DNA of 45,333 bases, from positions 1 through 45,333 of the forward strand of contig JAENXA010000002.1 in the NCBI GenBank assembly GCA_016649735.1, written 5' to 3'. This document shows, in pieces, positions 29,953 to 38,988 of the stretch; position 1 is the first letter of the stretch; every line of letters begins with the position of its first letter. The translations under genes and the position numbers were made by a program. The DNA is from Prolixibacteraceae bacterium (GTDB lineage: Bacteria; Bacteroidota; Bacteroidia; Bacteroidales; Prolixibacteraceae). The notes beneath the pieces were generated by a model. It searched no databases. It was given only the letters and a program-made list of their open reading frames with translations, and was not told the DNA's origin.

Positions 29953-30315
29953 TTAATTCTTTGATAAGCCCGTTTTCTTTCCGGCACGATAATCAATGAC
30001 CTCAGTACGTTGAATAGTAATGAGAACTCCCTTATGTGCAGGAGAGATCATCTCCTGCACATAGGATGTAAATTTCCTGATTTTTTCTTCTTCATCAACA
30101 ATTTCCAGAATAACAGGAAGATGACCGGATAAAGCAAATATTTTCATAGTATGAATTGAATGACTGGCACCGTAAGACAATATACCCCTGTATACAGTAG
30201 CACCGGCAATTCCTCTTTTCTGAGCTTCTTTTACTATCTCCTCATAAAGCAGAGAAGAACCTAACTTATCGGTCTCCGCCATATAAATTTTTAATATACA
30301 TGCATTACCTATCAT
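29953..30315 (-). CDS. DUF190 family protein (PII-like fold)
   Basis: 120 residues. Typical DUF190 features are LKIYMAETDKLGSSLLYEEIV at the N terminus, KRGIAGATVYRGILSYGASHSIHT in the middle (residues about 33-57) and LPVILEIVDEEEKI. The family has a PII-like ferredoxin fold and is often found beside, or fused to, CrcB fluoride channels; crcB is 1.7 kb away with dacB between. Direct function is unknown. It stands between eno and dacB on the same strand. Confidence 0.87.
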   Translation of the reverse strand: MIGNACILKIYMAETDKLGSSLLYEEIVKEAQKRGIAGATVYRGILSYGASHSIHTMKIFALSGHLPVILEIVDEEEKIRKFTSYVQEMISPAHKGVLITIQRTEVIDYRAGKKTGLSKN

Positions 30316-30449
30316 ATTGTTACATTTTCTTTACACTAAAGATACAAAACAATTTTATAAAAAAAGCTGTAAGAGATTCTATTCCTCTTCCTTATTTAAA
30401 AATTCAACAAACAAATAACATTTAAAATACTTTACTTATAAAAGGTATA

Positions 30450-31910
30450 CTATAAACTCATTCTAATTTCTTTAAGCAAATCCTCAACCTGATGACATAC
30501 AAAATACTGGTTACACAAAAATTGATTAATCATAACAGAAAAAAAGATATCCTTTCCTGACACTGTTTTAATACATCCGGCAAAACAACGAACATGTGTC
30601 ATACTTCCACTCTTTGCTTTCAATGATTTATACGGAAAATTTTCCTTATGAAAATAATATAAAGTTCCCTCAGAAGCATCTGGAATAGATTTAAAAAACA
30701 AATCTCCGTACTGACTTTTATTCTTCATAAAAAGAAGAACTTTAACCATTTGTTTTGGAGTACATTGATTATATCGCGATAAACCACTTCCGTCGCACAT
30801 ATAAATACCGTCATCAGAAATCACATGATTCTTCCAGTAATCAATAACTATTTTAACACCACCCTTTGTAGTACCTTTCCCATTCTTTTCATAATCAAGC
30901 TGCTTTAGCAAATGTTCTGCAAATAAATTCACACTAAAATAATTAGTCTTCATTATTATTTCCATTAAAGAAGGAGAATAAATAGAACAAATATTAAATC
31001 TATTGTTATGATTCTGAATATATTTTTCCTTTTTTATAGTTCCTGAAAAAGAAATTCCATTTTGTTTTAATTTATTTTTTAATTCTGAAGCCATCAGATA
31101 TGCAGGATCAGGAATAGATGATTTTATAACAAAGTCTGTTTTCCCTTTAGGTATTGTACCACGAATAATTCTTTTTCCACCCCACGGACTTCCATATACA
31201 CAGGTTTTATCCTTATTAATATCAGAAGATAAAACAAGATTCTCAAAATTAACATCAGGAATATCAGGAGAAACAGAAATAATTTTAACAGGTTCCCCAG
31301 CAACAGAAGGAGACGAAAAATGTATTTTACACATATTATCATATAATGTAAGCCCACAGGGTCCTGCTCCATAATAATTTCCGAGATCTCCCCACACCCA
31401 TGTATCAGGTATTGTCTGATCCTCATAAATTGAAACATCAGTAACAATATCTCCATAAATAAATTTTATATTCCTGTTTCTCAGAGAGTCAACCATTATA
31501 TCCAAAAAATTACTTGACGAATAATTATTTTTAAAATACTCCGAACCCAAAGTAGGATCACCTCCTCCTTTCAATATTAAATCACCATATATAGTATCAT
31601 TTATAATTTCACCGTCATAAGATAATCTGGTAACAAATTTATAATCAGGTCCAAGAATCTGTAAAGCAGCAGCAGTTGTAAATATTTTCTGTGTAGAAGC
31701 AGGAATAAGACTTTTTTCATCATTATAAGACGCTATAGTTTCCCCCGTGTCTCCATCCTCCATATATATTCCAAGAGAAGCATGAGAAAAACATTCTTTA
31801 TTCACCCAATCATTAATAATATTATTTGGCAACTCTTTACTTTGGGCAAAAGCTGAATGATAAGTAATTGTAAAAAACAATATCACAAATCTACATACCT
31901 TCTCTATCAT
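30450..31910 (-). CDS. dacB: D-alanyl-D-alanine carboxypeptidase/endopeptidase (PBP4 family)
   Basis: 486 residues. A signal peptide (about 1-22, ending SAFA) is followed by the three active-site motifs of class C PBPs: SxxK as S72-T-Q-K in LIPASTQKIF, SxN in TNYFSVNLFAEHLL, and KSG in LKAKSGSMTHVRCFAG. The long insert between the first two is typical of PBP4. It trims D-Ala from, or cuts cross-links in, periplasmic peptidoglycan. It lies between DUF190 and crcB but is divergent from crcB; no functional link to fluoride is evident. Confidence 0.93.
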   Translation of the reverse strand: MIEKVCRFVILFFTITYHSAFAQSKELPNNIINDWVNKECFSHASLGIYMEDGDTGETIASYNDEKSLIPASTQKIFTTAAALQILGPDYKFVTRLSYDGEIINDTIYGDLILKGGGDPTLGSEYFKNNYSSSNFLDIMVDSLRNRNIKFIYGDIVTDVSIYEDQTIPDTWVWGDLGNYYGAGPCGLTLYDNMCKIHFSSPSVAGEPVKIISVSPDIPDVNFENLVLSSDINKDKTCVYGSPWGGKRIIRGTIPKGKTDFVIKSSIPDPAYLMASELKNKLKQNGISFSGTIKKEKYIQNHNNRFNICSIYSPSLMEIIMKTNYFSVNLFAEHLLKQLDYEKNGKGTTKGGVKIVIDYWKNHVISDDGIYMCDGSGLSRYNQCTPKQMVKVLLFMKNKSQYGDLFFKSIPDASEGTLYYFHKENFPYKSLKAKSGSMTHVRCFAGCIKTVSGKDIFFSVMINQFLCNQYFVCHQVEDLLKEIRMSL

Positions 31911-32041
31911 ACTACAAAATTTATATTTTTGAATTCGGATTATATTTTAATAAAACTTTAAAGATAGCATTAAAATAAATTCATAAACAAATACAATATG
32001 TCTTTCGCAGTGAAATTGTTTTTATACATAATTTAAAGAAT

Positions 32042-32425
32042 ATGCTAAAAACTGCTTTTATGGTTGGTATAGGAGGTGGAATCGGCAGTATATGCAGATA
32101 TCTTATTCAGCTTATGATGGAAAAATTTTCTCATGGCACTTTTCCGTGGGGAACATTCGTAGCCAATATAACCGGTTGCTTAATTATAGGTGTAATATAT
32201 GCATTTTCAGACAGAGGAGGAAACTTATCTCCTGAATGGCGTATTTTCTTCACAGTAGGTCTTTGCGGTGGTTTTACAACGTTCTCATCTTTTGCATACA
32301 ATAATTTAACTATGCTAAGTGAAGGAAATTTATTTCATTTATTTGGCAATATTTTATTAAATCTGATTTTGGGGATTTTTGCAGTATATATTGGCATTGT
32401 TCTTGTAAAACTTATTTTGCATTAA
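32042..32425 (+). CDS. crcB: Fluoride channel/exporter CrcB (Fluc)
   Basis: 127 residues with four membrane helices. Signature motifs: GGGIGSICRYLIQL, GTFPWGTFVANITGCLIIG and GLCGGFTTFSSFAYNN (the Phe-box/TM3 break region). It works as a dual-topology dimer that lets F- leave the cell. The 131 bp upstream do not hold a recognisable fluoride riboswitch. The nearby DUF190 and eno genes suggest a fluoride-linked neighbourhood. Confidence 0.95.
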   Translation: MLKTAFMVGIGGGIGSICRYLIQLMMEKFSHGTFPWGTFVANITGCLIIGVIYAFSDRGGNLSPEWRIFFTVGLCGGFTTFSSFAYNNLTMLSEGNLFHLFGNILLNLILGIFAVYIGIVLVKLILH

Positions 32426-32557
32426 AAAAAGGAATAACCAAGCATACTAAAACATAAGAATCAGATTTATTTAAGGCTTTTTAGTTTCATTTCATAACAA
32501 AAAATTCATTTTTAATGTTTTTTTATCAAAAGGGATCTCTCTTATAAATTAATTATT

Positions 32558-32565
32558 TATATTTG
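32558..32565 (+). promoter_or_regulatory. Probable -7 element of the ilv operon leader
   Basis: TATATTTG matches TAnnTTTG and is 27 bp before the leader-peptide ATG, giving a start site near 32572. No good -33 TTTG is seen. Confidence 0.5.
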
Positions 32566-32591
32566 AATTTAAATTAAGAGAAAATAAATAA

Positions 32592-32669
32592 ATGAGAAAT
32601 CAGATTTCTATAGTCAGCGTTATTAGTCTAGTCGTTATTAATCTAGTCATTCTAGTCATTCAACAATGA
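32592..32669 (+). CDS. ilvL: ilv leader peptide (25 residues, attenuation)
   Basis: A 25-codon ORF too short for usual gene finding. From residue 5 it reads ISIVSVISLVVINLVILVI: 6 Ile, 6 Val and 3 Leu, 15 of 25 residues. All Leu codons are CTA and four of six Val codons are GTC, both seemingly minority codons in the neighbouring AT-rich genes. The stop codon is 5 nt before the antiterminator arm, the spacing expected for ribosome-mediated attenuation. It is the first element of the transcript leading to ilvD 184 bp downstream. Confidence 0.88.
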   Translation: MRNQISIVSVISLVVINLVILVIQQ

Positions 32670-32673
32670 ATTA

Positions 32674-32735
32674 GGGAGAATATTACGTTGATCATTTACA
32701 TCATTCGCCATTCTCCCCCGGGAGGTGGTTTTTTT
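32674..32735 (+). promoter_or_regulatory. ilv attenuator: antiterminator and terminator hairpins
   Basis: Antiterminator: GGGAGAAT (32674-32681) with ATTCTCCC (32710-32717), 8 bp perfect. Terminator: 32708-32716 with 32721-32728 (CCA-TCTCC with GGAG-G-TGG, loop CCCG), then seven Ts. The two share 32710-32716, so only one can form. A ribosome stalled in the leader would leave the antiterminator free; one at the stop codon would cover its left arm and let the terminator form. Confidence 0.87.
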
Positions 32736-32853
32736 ATTTATAGGCCTGCCATTCTCATTGAAAATAATATAAAACAATACTCTTAACACAGTTAATAATT
32801 ACTGTATAAAGAATTTTATTATTAATATAAACAACATATAAAAACTAAAGAAT

Positions 32854-34683
32854 ATGCATCATAAATTAAGATCATCTGTTACAACAGAAAGCAAAAGAAT
32901 GGCAGGAGCCAGAAGTTTATGGAGAGCAGACGGCATGAAAGAGAGTCAATTTGGTAAACCTATAATTGCCATAGCTAATTCATTCACTCAATTCGTTCCG
33001 GGACATGTACATCTGCATGATATAGGACAAAAAATCAAAGCAGAAATTGAAAAACAGGGATGTTTTGCTGCAGAATTTAATACAATTGCCATTGATGACG
33101 GAATAGCAATGGGACACGACGGTATGTTATATTCACTTCCGTCACGTGATCTTATTGCCGACAGTGTAGAATATATGTGCAATGCACATAAAGCAGACGC
33201 ATTGATATGCATAACTAACTGTGACAAAATAACACCGGGAATGCTAATGGCCTCAATGAGACTTAATATTCCAACAATTATTGTTTCGGGCGGACCAATG
33301 GAAGCAGGGCAGATGAACGGCAAATATTATGATCTTGTAGATTCCATGGTAGTCTCTGCCGATCCAAATTCAGATGAAAAAGAAATTCTGGACATAGAAC
33401 GCATTGCTTGTCCAACATGCGGAAGCTGTTCGGGAATGTTTACTGCAAATTCTATGAATTGTCTTTCTGAAGCATTGGGTATGTCTCTTCCCGGAAACGG
33501 AACAATTGTAGCCACACATGCTAATCGCAGTAAATTATTTAAAAAAGCTGCCGGTCGCATTGTTAAAATGACTTATGACTATTACAAAAACGGCAACGAA
33601 GAGGTACTTCCACGAAATATCGCCACAAAAGCTGCTTTCTGCAATGCCATGAAACTTGATATTGCCATGGGCGGATCTACCAATACCGTATTACATATTC
33701 TGGCAATTGCACAAGAGGCCGGTGCTGATTTCACAATGAAAGATATAAACGAATTATCAAAAATTACACCTAATTTATGTAAAGTATCTCCAAGCAGTTC
33801 ATTTCATGTTCAGGACGTAAACCGTGCCGGAGGAATTTTAGGAATTGTAGCAGAACTTAACCGCGGAGGACTTATTGACACATCAGCAAAACGTGCAGAT
33901 GGTCTTACACTTGGCCAGGCTCTGGATAAATATGATATTATGAACAAAAATGCAAAGGCAGAGAACATTCATTTCTACCTTTCAGCACCCGGAGGAAAAA
34001 GAACCCAGACTATGGGAGTCCAGGAAAGCTATTATAAAGAATTTGACCGTGACAGAGAATCAGGAGTTATCCGTGATTTAGATCATGCCTATAGTAAAGA
34101 CGGTGGTTTGGCAGTACTATACGGCAATATTGCAAAAGACGGTTCAATTGTTAAAACTGCAGGAGTAGATCCTTCTCTTTATACATTTAAAGGAAAAGCC
34201 ATAATCTTCGAATCACAGGAAGCGGCAGTAGACGGCATTTTAGGAAACAAAGTAAAAGCCGGAAATGTTGTTATAATAAGATATGAAGGTCCTAAGGGTG
34301 GCCCGGGTATGCAGGAAATGCTATATCCCACCTCCTATCTAAAATCCATGAGACTCGACAAAAAATGTGCATTAATTACCGACGGACGTTTCTCAGGCGG
34401 CAGTTCAGGCCTTTCTATAGGCCATGTATCTCCTGAAGCCGCAGCAGGAGGAATAATTGCCCTTGTTAAAGATGGTGATGAAATTGAGATAGACATTCCA
34501 CAGAGAAAACTGAATGTTCTGATCAGTCCTGAAGACTTGAAAAAAAGAGAAGAGGAAGAAAAGAAGAAAGGGGAAAAAGCCTATCAGCCGATAAAAGGTT
34601 TCAGAAAAGTAAGCAAAGCATTAAGAGCTTATGCCAACTCAGTATCCTCAGCCGATAAAGGAGCTATCCGCATTATAGAATAA
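32854..34683 (+). CDS. ilvD: Dihydroxy-acid dehydratase
   Basis: 609 residues. Fe-S cluster cysteines lie in [10 protein letters not shown] and [19 protein letters not shown]; the Mg2+/substrate motifs are [13 protein letters not shown] and [20 protein letters not shown]. It dehydrates dihydroxy-isovalerate and dihydroxy-methylvalerate to the 2-keto acids of valine/leucine and isoleucine. It is the first structural gene after the attenuator and lies 19 bp before ilvB. The Lys/Glu-rich segment near 565-575 is an ordinary surface insert. Confidence 0.98.
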   Translation: MHHKLRSSVTTESKRMAGARSLWRADGMKESQFGKPIIAIANSFTQFVPGHVHLHDIGQKIKAEIEKQGCFAAEFNTIAIDDGIAMGHDGMLYSLPSRDLIADSVEYMCNAHKADALICITNCDKITPGMLMASMRLNIPTIIVSGGPMEAGQMNGKYYDLVDSMVVSADPNSDEKEILDIERIACPTCGSCSGMFTANSMNCLSEALGMSLPGNGTIVATHANRSKLFKKAAGRIVKMTYDYYKNGNEEVLPRNIATKAAFCNAMKLDIAMGGSTNTVLHILAIAQEAGADFTMKDINELSKITPNLCKVSPSSSFHVQDVNRAGGILGIVAELNRGGLIDTSAKRADGLTLGQALDKYDIMNKNAKAENIHFYLSAPGGKRTQTMGVQESYYKEFDRDRESGVIRDLDHAYSKDGGLAVLYGNIAKDGSIVKTAGVDPSLYTFKGKAIIFESQEAAVDGILGNKVKAGNVVIIRYEGPKGGPGMQEMLYPTSYLKSMRLDKKCALITDGRFSGGSSGLSIGHVSPEAAAGGIIALVKDGDEIEIDIPQRKLNVLISPEDLKKREEEEKKKGEKAYQPIKGFRKVSKALRAYANSVSSADKGAIRIIE

Positions 34684-34702
34684 TTAAAATTTATTCCAGT
34701 TT

Positions 34703-36421
34703 ATGTTAAAAAATATAACAGGTTCAAAAGCCGTAATTCTTTCTTTGCTTGAAGAAGGAGTAGACACCATTTTTGGGTATCCGGGAGGAGCGATTATCCC
34801 TATTTATGATGCTCTTTACGATTTTAAAGAAAAAGTTAATCACATTTTAGCCCGTCATGAGCAGGGAGCAATCCATGCCGCCGAAGGCTACGCCAAAGTT
34901 ACCGGAAAAGCAGGAGTTTGTTTTGCTACTTCCGGTCCTGGAGCTACTAATTTAATAACAGGTATTGCTGATGCCATGATGGATTCAGTTCCTATGGTTT
35001 GTATAACAGGACAGGTTGCTTCTCCGTCACTGGGAACGGATGCTTTTCAGGAATCAGATGTAGTAGGTATTTCAATGCCTGTTACCAAATGGAATTATCA
35101 GATTACTAACGGAGACGAAATTCCCGGGATAATTGCCAAAGCATTTTACATTGCACAATCAGGACGTCCGGGACCGGTATTACTGGATATATCGAAAGAT
35201 GCCCAAACTCATATACTGAAGGAATTTGAATACAAAAAATGTCATCAGATAAGATCGTATCTTCCCGAACATCAAATAAACAATAAAAGAATTGATGATG
35301 CAGTAAAATTAATTAACGAAGCAAAAAGACCTCTTCTTCTCGTTGGACAGGGAGTAATTATTTCCCATGCTGAAAAAGAGTTAAAGGATTTTCTGGAAAA
35401 AACCGGAATTCCGGCCGCATGGACATTATTGGGCTTATCTGCACTTCCGTCTGATCATCCTTTAAATTTTGGTATGCTGGGAATGCACGGAAATTATGGT
35501 CCAAATATTCTGACAAATAAGACAGATCTTTTAATTGCAGTAGGAATGCGATTTGACGACCGTGTAACAGGACAGGTTTCTTCTTATGCACCTCAGGCAA
35601 AAAAAATTCATCTGGAAATTGACCCTTCTGAAATTAATAAAATAATTAAAGTTGATGTGCCCATTTTAGGGGATGCAAAAAAAAGTCTTTCTCTTCTTAC
35701 AGAAAAAGTAAAACCTAACAAACATACAAAATGGCTTGAAAAATTTCGTCAATGTGATAAGACTGAATATGATACTGTAATCTCAAAAGATATTCATCCT
35801 GAAAAAGGGAAAATAACAATGGGTGAAACCGTAAGAATTGTTTCTGAAAAAACACATCAGGAAGCTATAATGGTTACCGATGTAGGACAACAACAAATGA
35901 TTGCCGCCAGATATTCAAAATTCAATAATTCCCGAAGCTGTGTAACATCAGGAGGACTTGGAACCATGGGATACGGAATTCCGGCTGCTCTTGGAGCACA
36001 ACTTGCCGCTCCTGATCGTACTGTTGTAGCTTTTATCGGAGACGGAGGTTTCCAGATGACACTTCAGGAACTCGGAACAATAGTAGAACATAAACTTCCG
36101 GTAAAAATTATTCTGTTAAATAATGATTTTTTAGGAATGGTTCGCCAATGGCAGGAATTATTCTTCGAAAAAAGATATTCTTTCACAGAACTTCAAAACC
36201 CTGACTTTGTTATGATTTCAGAAGGATTTGGAATGAAATCAAGCAGAGTAAGCAAAAGAGAAAATCTGGAAAGCAGTATACAAAAAATGATTGATTATCC
36301 GGGCCCTTATATGCTGGAAGTTAAGGTAGAACAAGAAGAGGATGTATTCCCCATGGTTCCTTCAGGTGCCTGCGTTTCAGAAATAATGTTAACAAAAGAA
36401 AATAAAGACCTTAAAAATTGA
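34703..36421 (+). CDS. ilvB: Acetolactate synthase large subunit
   Basis: 572 residues. The catalytic Glu is in ILARHEQGAIHAAEGYA; FATSGPGATNLITGIADA, FQESDVVGISMPVTKWNYQ and the ThDP-binding motif GDGGFQMTLQELGTI...NN (about 445-475) are all present. With IlvN it joins two pyruvates, or pyruvate and 2-ketobutyrate. It is followed by ilvN after 11 bp; the biosynthetic operon setting supports an anabolic enzyme rather than a catabolic one. Confidence 0.97.
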   Translation: MLKNITGSKAVILSLLEEGVDTIFGYPGGAIIPIYDALYDFKEKVNHILARHEQGAIHAAEGYAKVTGKAGVCFATSGPGATNLITGIADAMMDSVPMVCITGQVASPSLGTDAFQESDVVGISMPVTKWNYQITNGDEIPGIIAKAFYIAQSGRPGPVLLDISKDAQTHILKEFEYKKCHQIRSYLPEHQINNKRIDDAVKLINEAKRPLLLVGQGVIISHAEKELKDFLEKTGIPAAWTLLGLSALPSDHPLNFGMLGMHGNYGPNILTNKTDLLIAVGMRFDDRVTGQVSSYAPQAKKIHLEIDPSEINKIIKVDVPILGDAKKSLSLLTEKVKPNKHTKWLEKFRQCDKTEYDTVISKDIHPEKGKITMGETVRIVSEKTHQEAIMVTDVGQQQMIAARYSKFNNSRSCVTSGGLGTMGYGIPAALGAQLAAPDRTVVAFIGDGGFQMTLQELGTIVEHKLPVKIILLNNDFLGMVRQWQELFFEKRYSFTELQNPDFVMISEGFGMKSSRVSKRENLESSIQKMIDYPGPYMLEVKVEQEEDVFPMVPSGACVSEIMLTKENKDLKN

Positions 36422-36432
36422 GGGAAAGAATC

Positions 36433-36975
36433 ATGAAGCAAGAATATATCATCACCATATTTTCCGAAAATAACATAGGACTGTTAAACCGGATTACGAT
36501 TAATTTTACAAGACGTAAAATCAATATAGAAAGTCTTACCGTTTCACAATCAGCTATATCCGGAATTTCAAAATTTATTATTGTTGTTAATGAAACAGAA
36601 GAACGGGTAAAAAGATTAGTAGCACAACTCGACAAAATAGTAGACGTATTAAAAACATTCTATCATACAAGTGAAAATATGATTTTCGCCGAAATAGCAA
36701 TGTATAAAATTTCTACAGAATTAATATACGGAAATGATGAGCTGGGAGAAATTGTTCGCAATTCAGGAGCTCAGATAGATGAAATCACAAAAGATTTCAT
36801 CATCATTGAAAAAAGCGGACTTAAAAAGGAAACTCAGGATTTATTTAACAAGCTCAACAAATTCGGAGTTATGCAATTTGTACGTTCAGGACGAGTTGCA
36901 GTTACAAGAGATCGTATTGAACGTCTTTCAGAATTTTTAAAAACACGGGATAACGAATTAGAGAAACTTAATTAA
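36433..36975 (+). CDS. ilvN: Acetolactate synthase small (regulatory) subunit
   Basis: 180 residues from the ATG at 36433 (MKQEYIITIFSENNIGLL). A TTG at 36418 overlapping the ilvB stop would add five residues and is less likely. An N-terminal ACT domain (NIGLLNRITINFTRRKINIESL) binds the feedback amino acid; the C-terminal domain (about 80-165, ending RSGRVAVTRDRIERL) is the ALS small-subunit type. Its length suits the full regulatory form rather than the short IlvM type. Confidence 0.95.
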   Translation: MKQEYIITIFSENNIGLLNRITINFTRRKINIESLTVSQSAISGISKFIIVVNETEERVKRLVAQLDKIVDVLKTFYHTSENMIFAEIAMYKISTELIYGNDELGEIVRNSGAQIDEITKDFIIIEKSGLKKETQDLFNKLNKFGVMQFVRSGRVAVTRDRIERLSEFLKTRDNELEKLN

Positions 36976-37118
36976 TTACGTATTTTAAATATTGTCTCTT
37001 TAAGAAAACATAAAGTTATACTTTAAACTAAAACACTTATTTAAATTAAAATATTATTTTGCATATTAGTAAGGTATAAACAGAATAATAAATATTTTCA
37101 ATCTAAAATAATAATAAA

Positions 37119-38594
37119 ATGGCAAATTATTTTAACGAACTTCCATTTGCTCAGAAAGTTCAACAAATCGGGAAATGTGAATTCATGGACAAATCAGAAT
37201 TCTCAGACGGAGTAAAAAAATTGATTGGTAAAAAAATAGTTATTGTTGGTTGCGGAGCACAAGGGCTCAACCAGGGATTAAACTTACGTGATTCAGGTCT
37301 TGACGTTTCATACGCTTTAAGAGATTCTGCCATTGCAGAAAAAAGACAATCATACAAAAATGCCACCAATAATGGATTTAAAGTAGGGAATTACAAAGAA
37401 ATGATACCTACAGCAGATCTGATTATAAACCTGACACCGGACAAACAACATACAAAAGTTGTTACAGCCCTTATGCCTCTTATAAAAAAAGGTGCAGCAC
37501 TTTCTTATTCTCATGGATTTAACATGGTTGAAGAAGGAATGCAGATACGTAAAGACATAACCGTTATTATGATGGCTCCTAAATCTCCGGGTAGTGAGGA
37601 GAGAGAAGAATACAAGAGAGGATTCGGAGTTCCTACATTAATTGCTGTACATCCTGCCAATGATCCTAAAGGAGAAGGAATGGATATTGCCAAAGCCTAC
37701 ACTGTAGCTTTTGGCGGAGACCGTGCCGGTGTTTTAAATTCTTCATTCGTAGCTGAAGTAAAATCAGATTTGATGGGTGAACAGACTATTCTTTGCGGAT
37801 TATTGCAAACCGGATCTCTTCTTTCTTTCGACAAAATGGTAGAAAAAGGTATAAACCCAGGATATGCCGCAAAACTTGTTCAATACGGATGGGAAGTTGT
37901 CACAGAAGCTTTGAAACACGGAGGAATAACAAACATGATGGATCGTTTGTCAAATCCTGCCAAAATCGAAGCATACCAATTGTCAAAAGAATTAAAAACT
38001 ATAATGGCTCCATTGTTCCGCAAACATATGGACGACATTATTAGCGGAGAATTCTCAAGTACAATGATGAAAGACTGGGCTAATGGTGATAAGAAATTAT
38101 TAACATGGCGTGAAGCTACAAAAAATACAGCCTTTGAAAATACAGATGCTTCTGATGCAAAAATTTCAGAACAGGAATATTTCGACAATGGCGTATTATT
38201 AATTGCCTTTGTAAAAGCCGGAGTAGAACTGGCATTTGAAACAATGACCTCATCAGGCATTAAACCTGAATCAGCCTATTACGAATCATTACATGAAGTT
38301 CCTTTAATTTCAAATCTGATTTCAAAGAAAAAACTTTATGAAATGAATCGTATCATTTCCGATACAGCAGAATATGGCTGTTATTTATTTGACAATGCAT
38401 GCAGACCATTACTTAAAGATTTCATGTCAAAAATTGATACAGATGTAATTGGTAAACCTTTCAACGAAGGTAAAGATAACAGTGTAAACAACCATCTGTT
38501 AATCTCTGTAAACAAAGCTATACGTAAACATCCTATAGAAATTATAGGTAAAAAATTACGTACAGCAATGACTGCAATGAAAGATTTGATCTAA
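37119..38594 (+). CDS. ilvC: Ketol-acid reductoisomerase, class II (long form)
   Basis: 491 residues, the long form with two knotted C-terminal repeats, closely like E. coli IlvC. NADPH site [20 protein letters not shown] with basic residues around [14 protein letters not shown]; Mg2+/active-site regions include [21 protein letters not shown] and, in the second repeat, [11 protein letters not shown]. It isomerises and reduces acetolactate and acetohydroxybutyrate. Bacteroides species, as I recall, have the short class I form of about 350 residues, so the long type may mark a different lineage or replacement. 143 bp separate it from ilvN; a separate promoter is possible. Confidence 0.97.
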   Translation: MANYFNELPFAQKVQQIGKCEFMDKSEFSDGVKKLIGKKIVIVGCGAQGLNQGLNLRDSGLDVSYALRDSAIAEKRQSYKNATNNGFKVGNYKEMIPTADLIINLTPDKQHTKVVTALMPLIKKGAALSYSHGFNMVEEGMQIRKDITVIMMAPKSPGSEEREEYKRGFGVPTLIAVHPANDPKGEGMDIAKAYTVAFGGDRAGVLNSSFVAEVKSDLMGEQTILCGLLQTGSLLSFDKMVEKGINPGYAAKLVQYGWEVVTEALKHGGITNMMDRLSNPAKIEAYQLSKELKTIMAPLFRKHMDDIISGEFSSTMMKDWANGDKKLLTWREATKNTAFENTDASDAKISEQEYFDNGVLLIAFVKAGVELAFETMTSSGIKPESAYYESLHEVPLISNLISKKKLYEMNRIISDTAEYGCYLFDNACRPLLKDFMSKIDTDVIGKPFNEGKDNSVNNHLLISVNKAIRKHPIEIIGKKLRTAMTAMKDLI

Positions 38595-38611
38595 TATCAT
38601 TTTAATGATAT

Positions 38612-38649
38612 AAAAAAGCAGCATCTCGATAAGGAAATGCTGCTTTTTT
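38612..38649 (+). terminator. Intrinsic terminator after ilvC
   Basis: Stem AAAAAAGCAGCAT / ATGCTGCTTTTTT, loop CTCGATAAGGAA, followed by more Ts. It separates the ilv and leu transcripts. Confidence 0.93.
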
Positions 38650-38823
38650 TGTTATTAATTTCCCTCATTAACATACACATAGTATATATATAAGATATAG
38701 GTCAAAAGCCAGTTTTAACTGTATATAAACTTTTAATGTTTTTTTAGCATATTCTTAAAAAAAGTACTGTTAAAAACTACCTTTTAATTTTTTTTCACCA
38801 CCTTTGTTTAAAACAAACAGAAA

Positions 38824-38895
38824 ATGAATTACGGAATTATATCTTATATTATTATTGATCTATTTCTACTTGGTATTCTAGGAATACAAGAATGA
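38824..38895 (+). CDS. leuL: leu leader peptide (23 residues, attenuation)
   Basis: A 23-codon ORF, too short for usual gene finding. Residues 4-21 read GIISYIIIDLFLLGILGI: 7 Ile and 4 Leu. Three of four Leu codons are CTA. The TGA stop (38893-38895) is itself part of the left arm of the antiterminator. A weak -7 box CACCTTTG (38799-38806) is 17 bp before the ATG, so the leader mRNA would be nearly leaderless. Placed before leuA it should sense Leu and perhaps Ile charging. Confidence 0.87.
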   Translation: MNYGIISYIIIDLFLLGILGIQE

Positions 38896-38957
38896 GAATG
38901 GTATATAATTTCCGAAAAAGATAACGAAAGCCATTCTCAAAACAGAATGGCTTTTTT
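38893..38957 (+). promoter_or_regulatory. leu attenuator: antiterminator and terminator hairpins
   Basis: Antiterminator TGAGAATGG (38893-38901) with CCATTCTCA (38931-38939), 9 bp perfect. Terminator AAAGCCATTCT (38927-38937) with AGAATGGCTTT (38944-38954), 11 bp perfect, loop CAAAAC, T-run to 38957. They share 38931-38937, so they exclude each other. Confidence 0.9.
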
Positions 38958-38988
38958 AATTGTATAAAATCAATAAACACAAATTATA

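Noticed and set aside
31911-32041. Fluoride riboswitch before crcB
   Set aside because: The conserved GGCGATGG and pseudoknot parts are not present in the 131-bp gap.
36418-36432. TTG start for ilvN overlapping the ilvB stop
   Set aside because: An ATG 15 bp later gives a normal N terminus of the small subunit; the five extra residues are not family-like.
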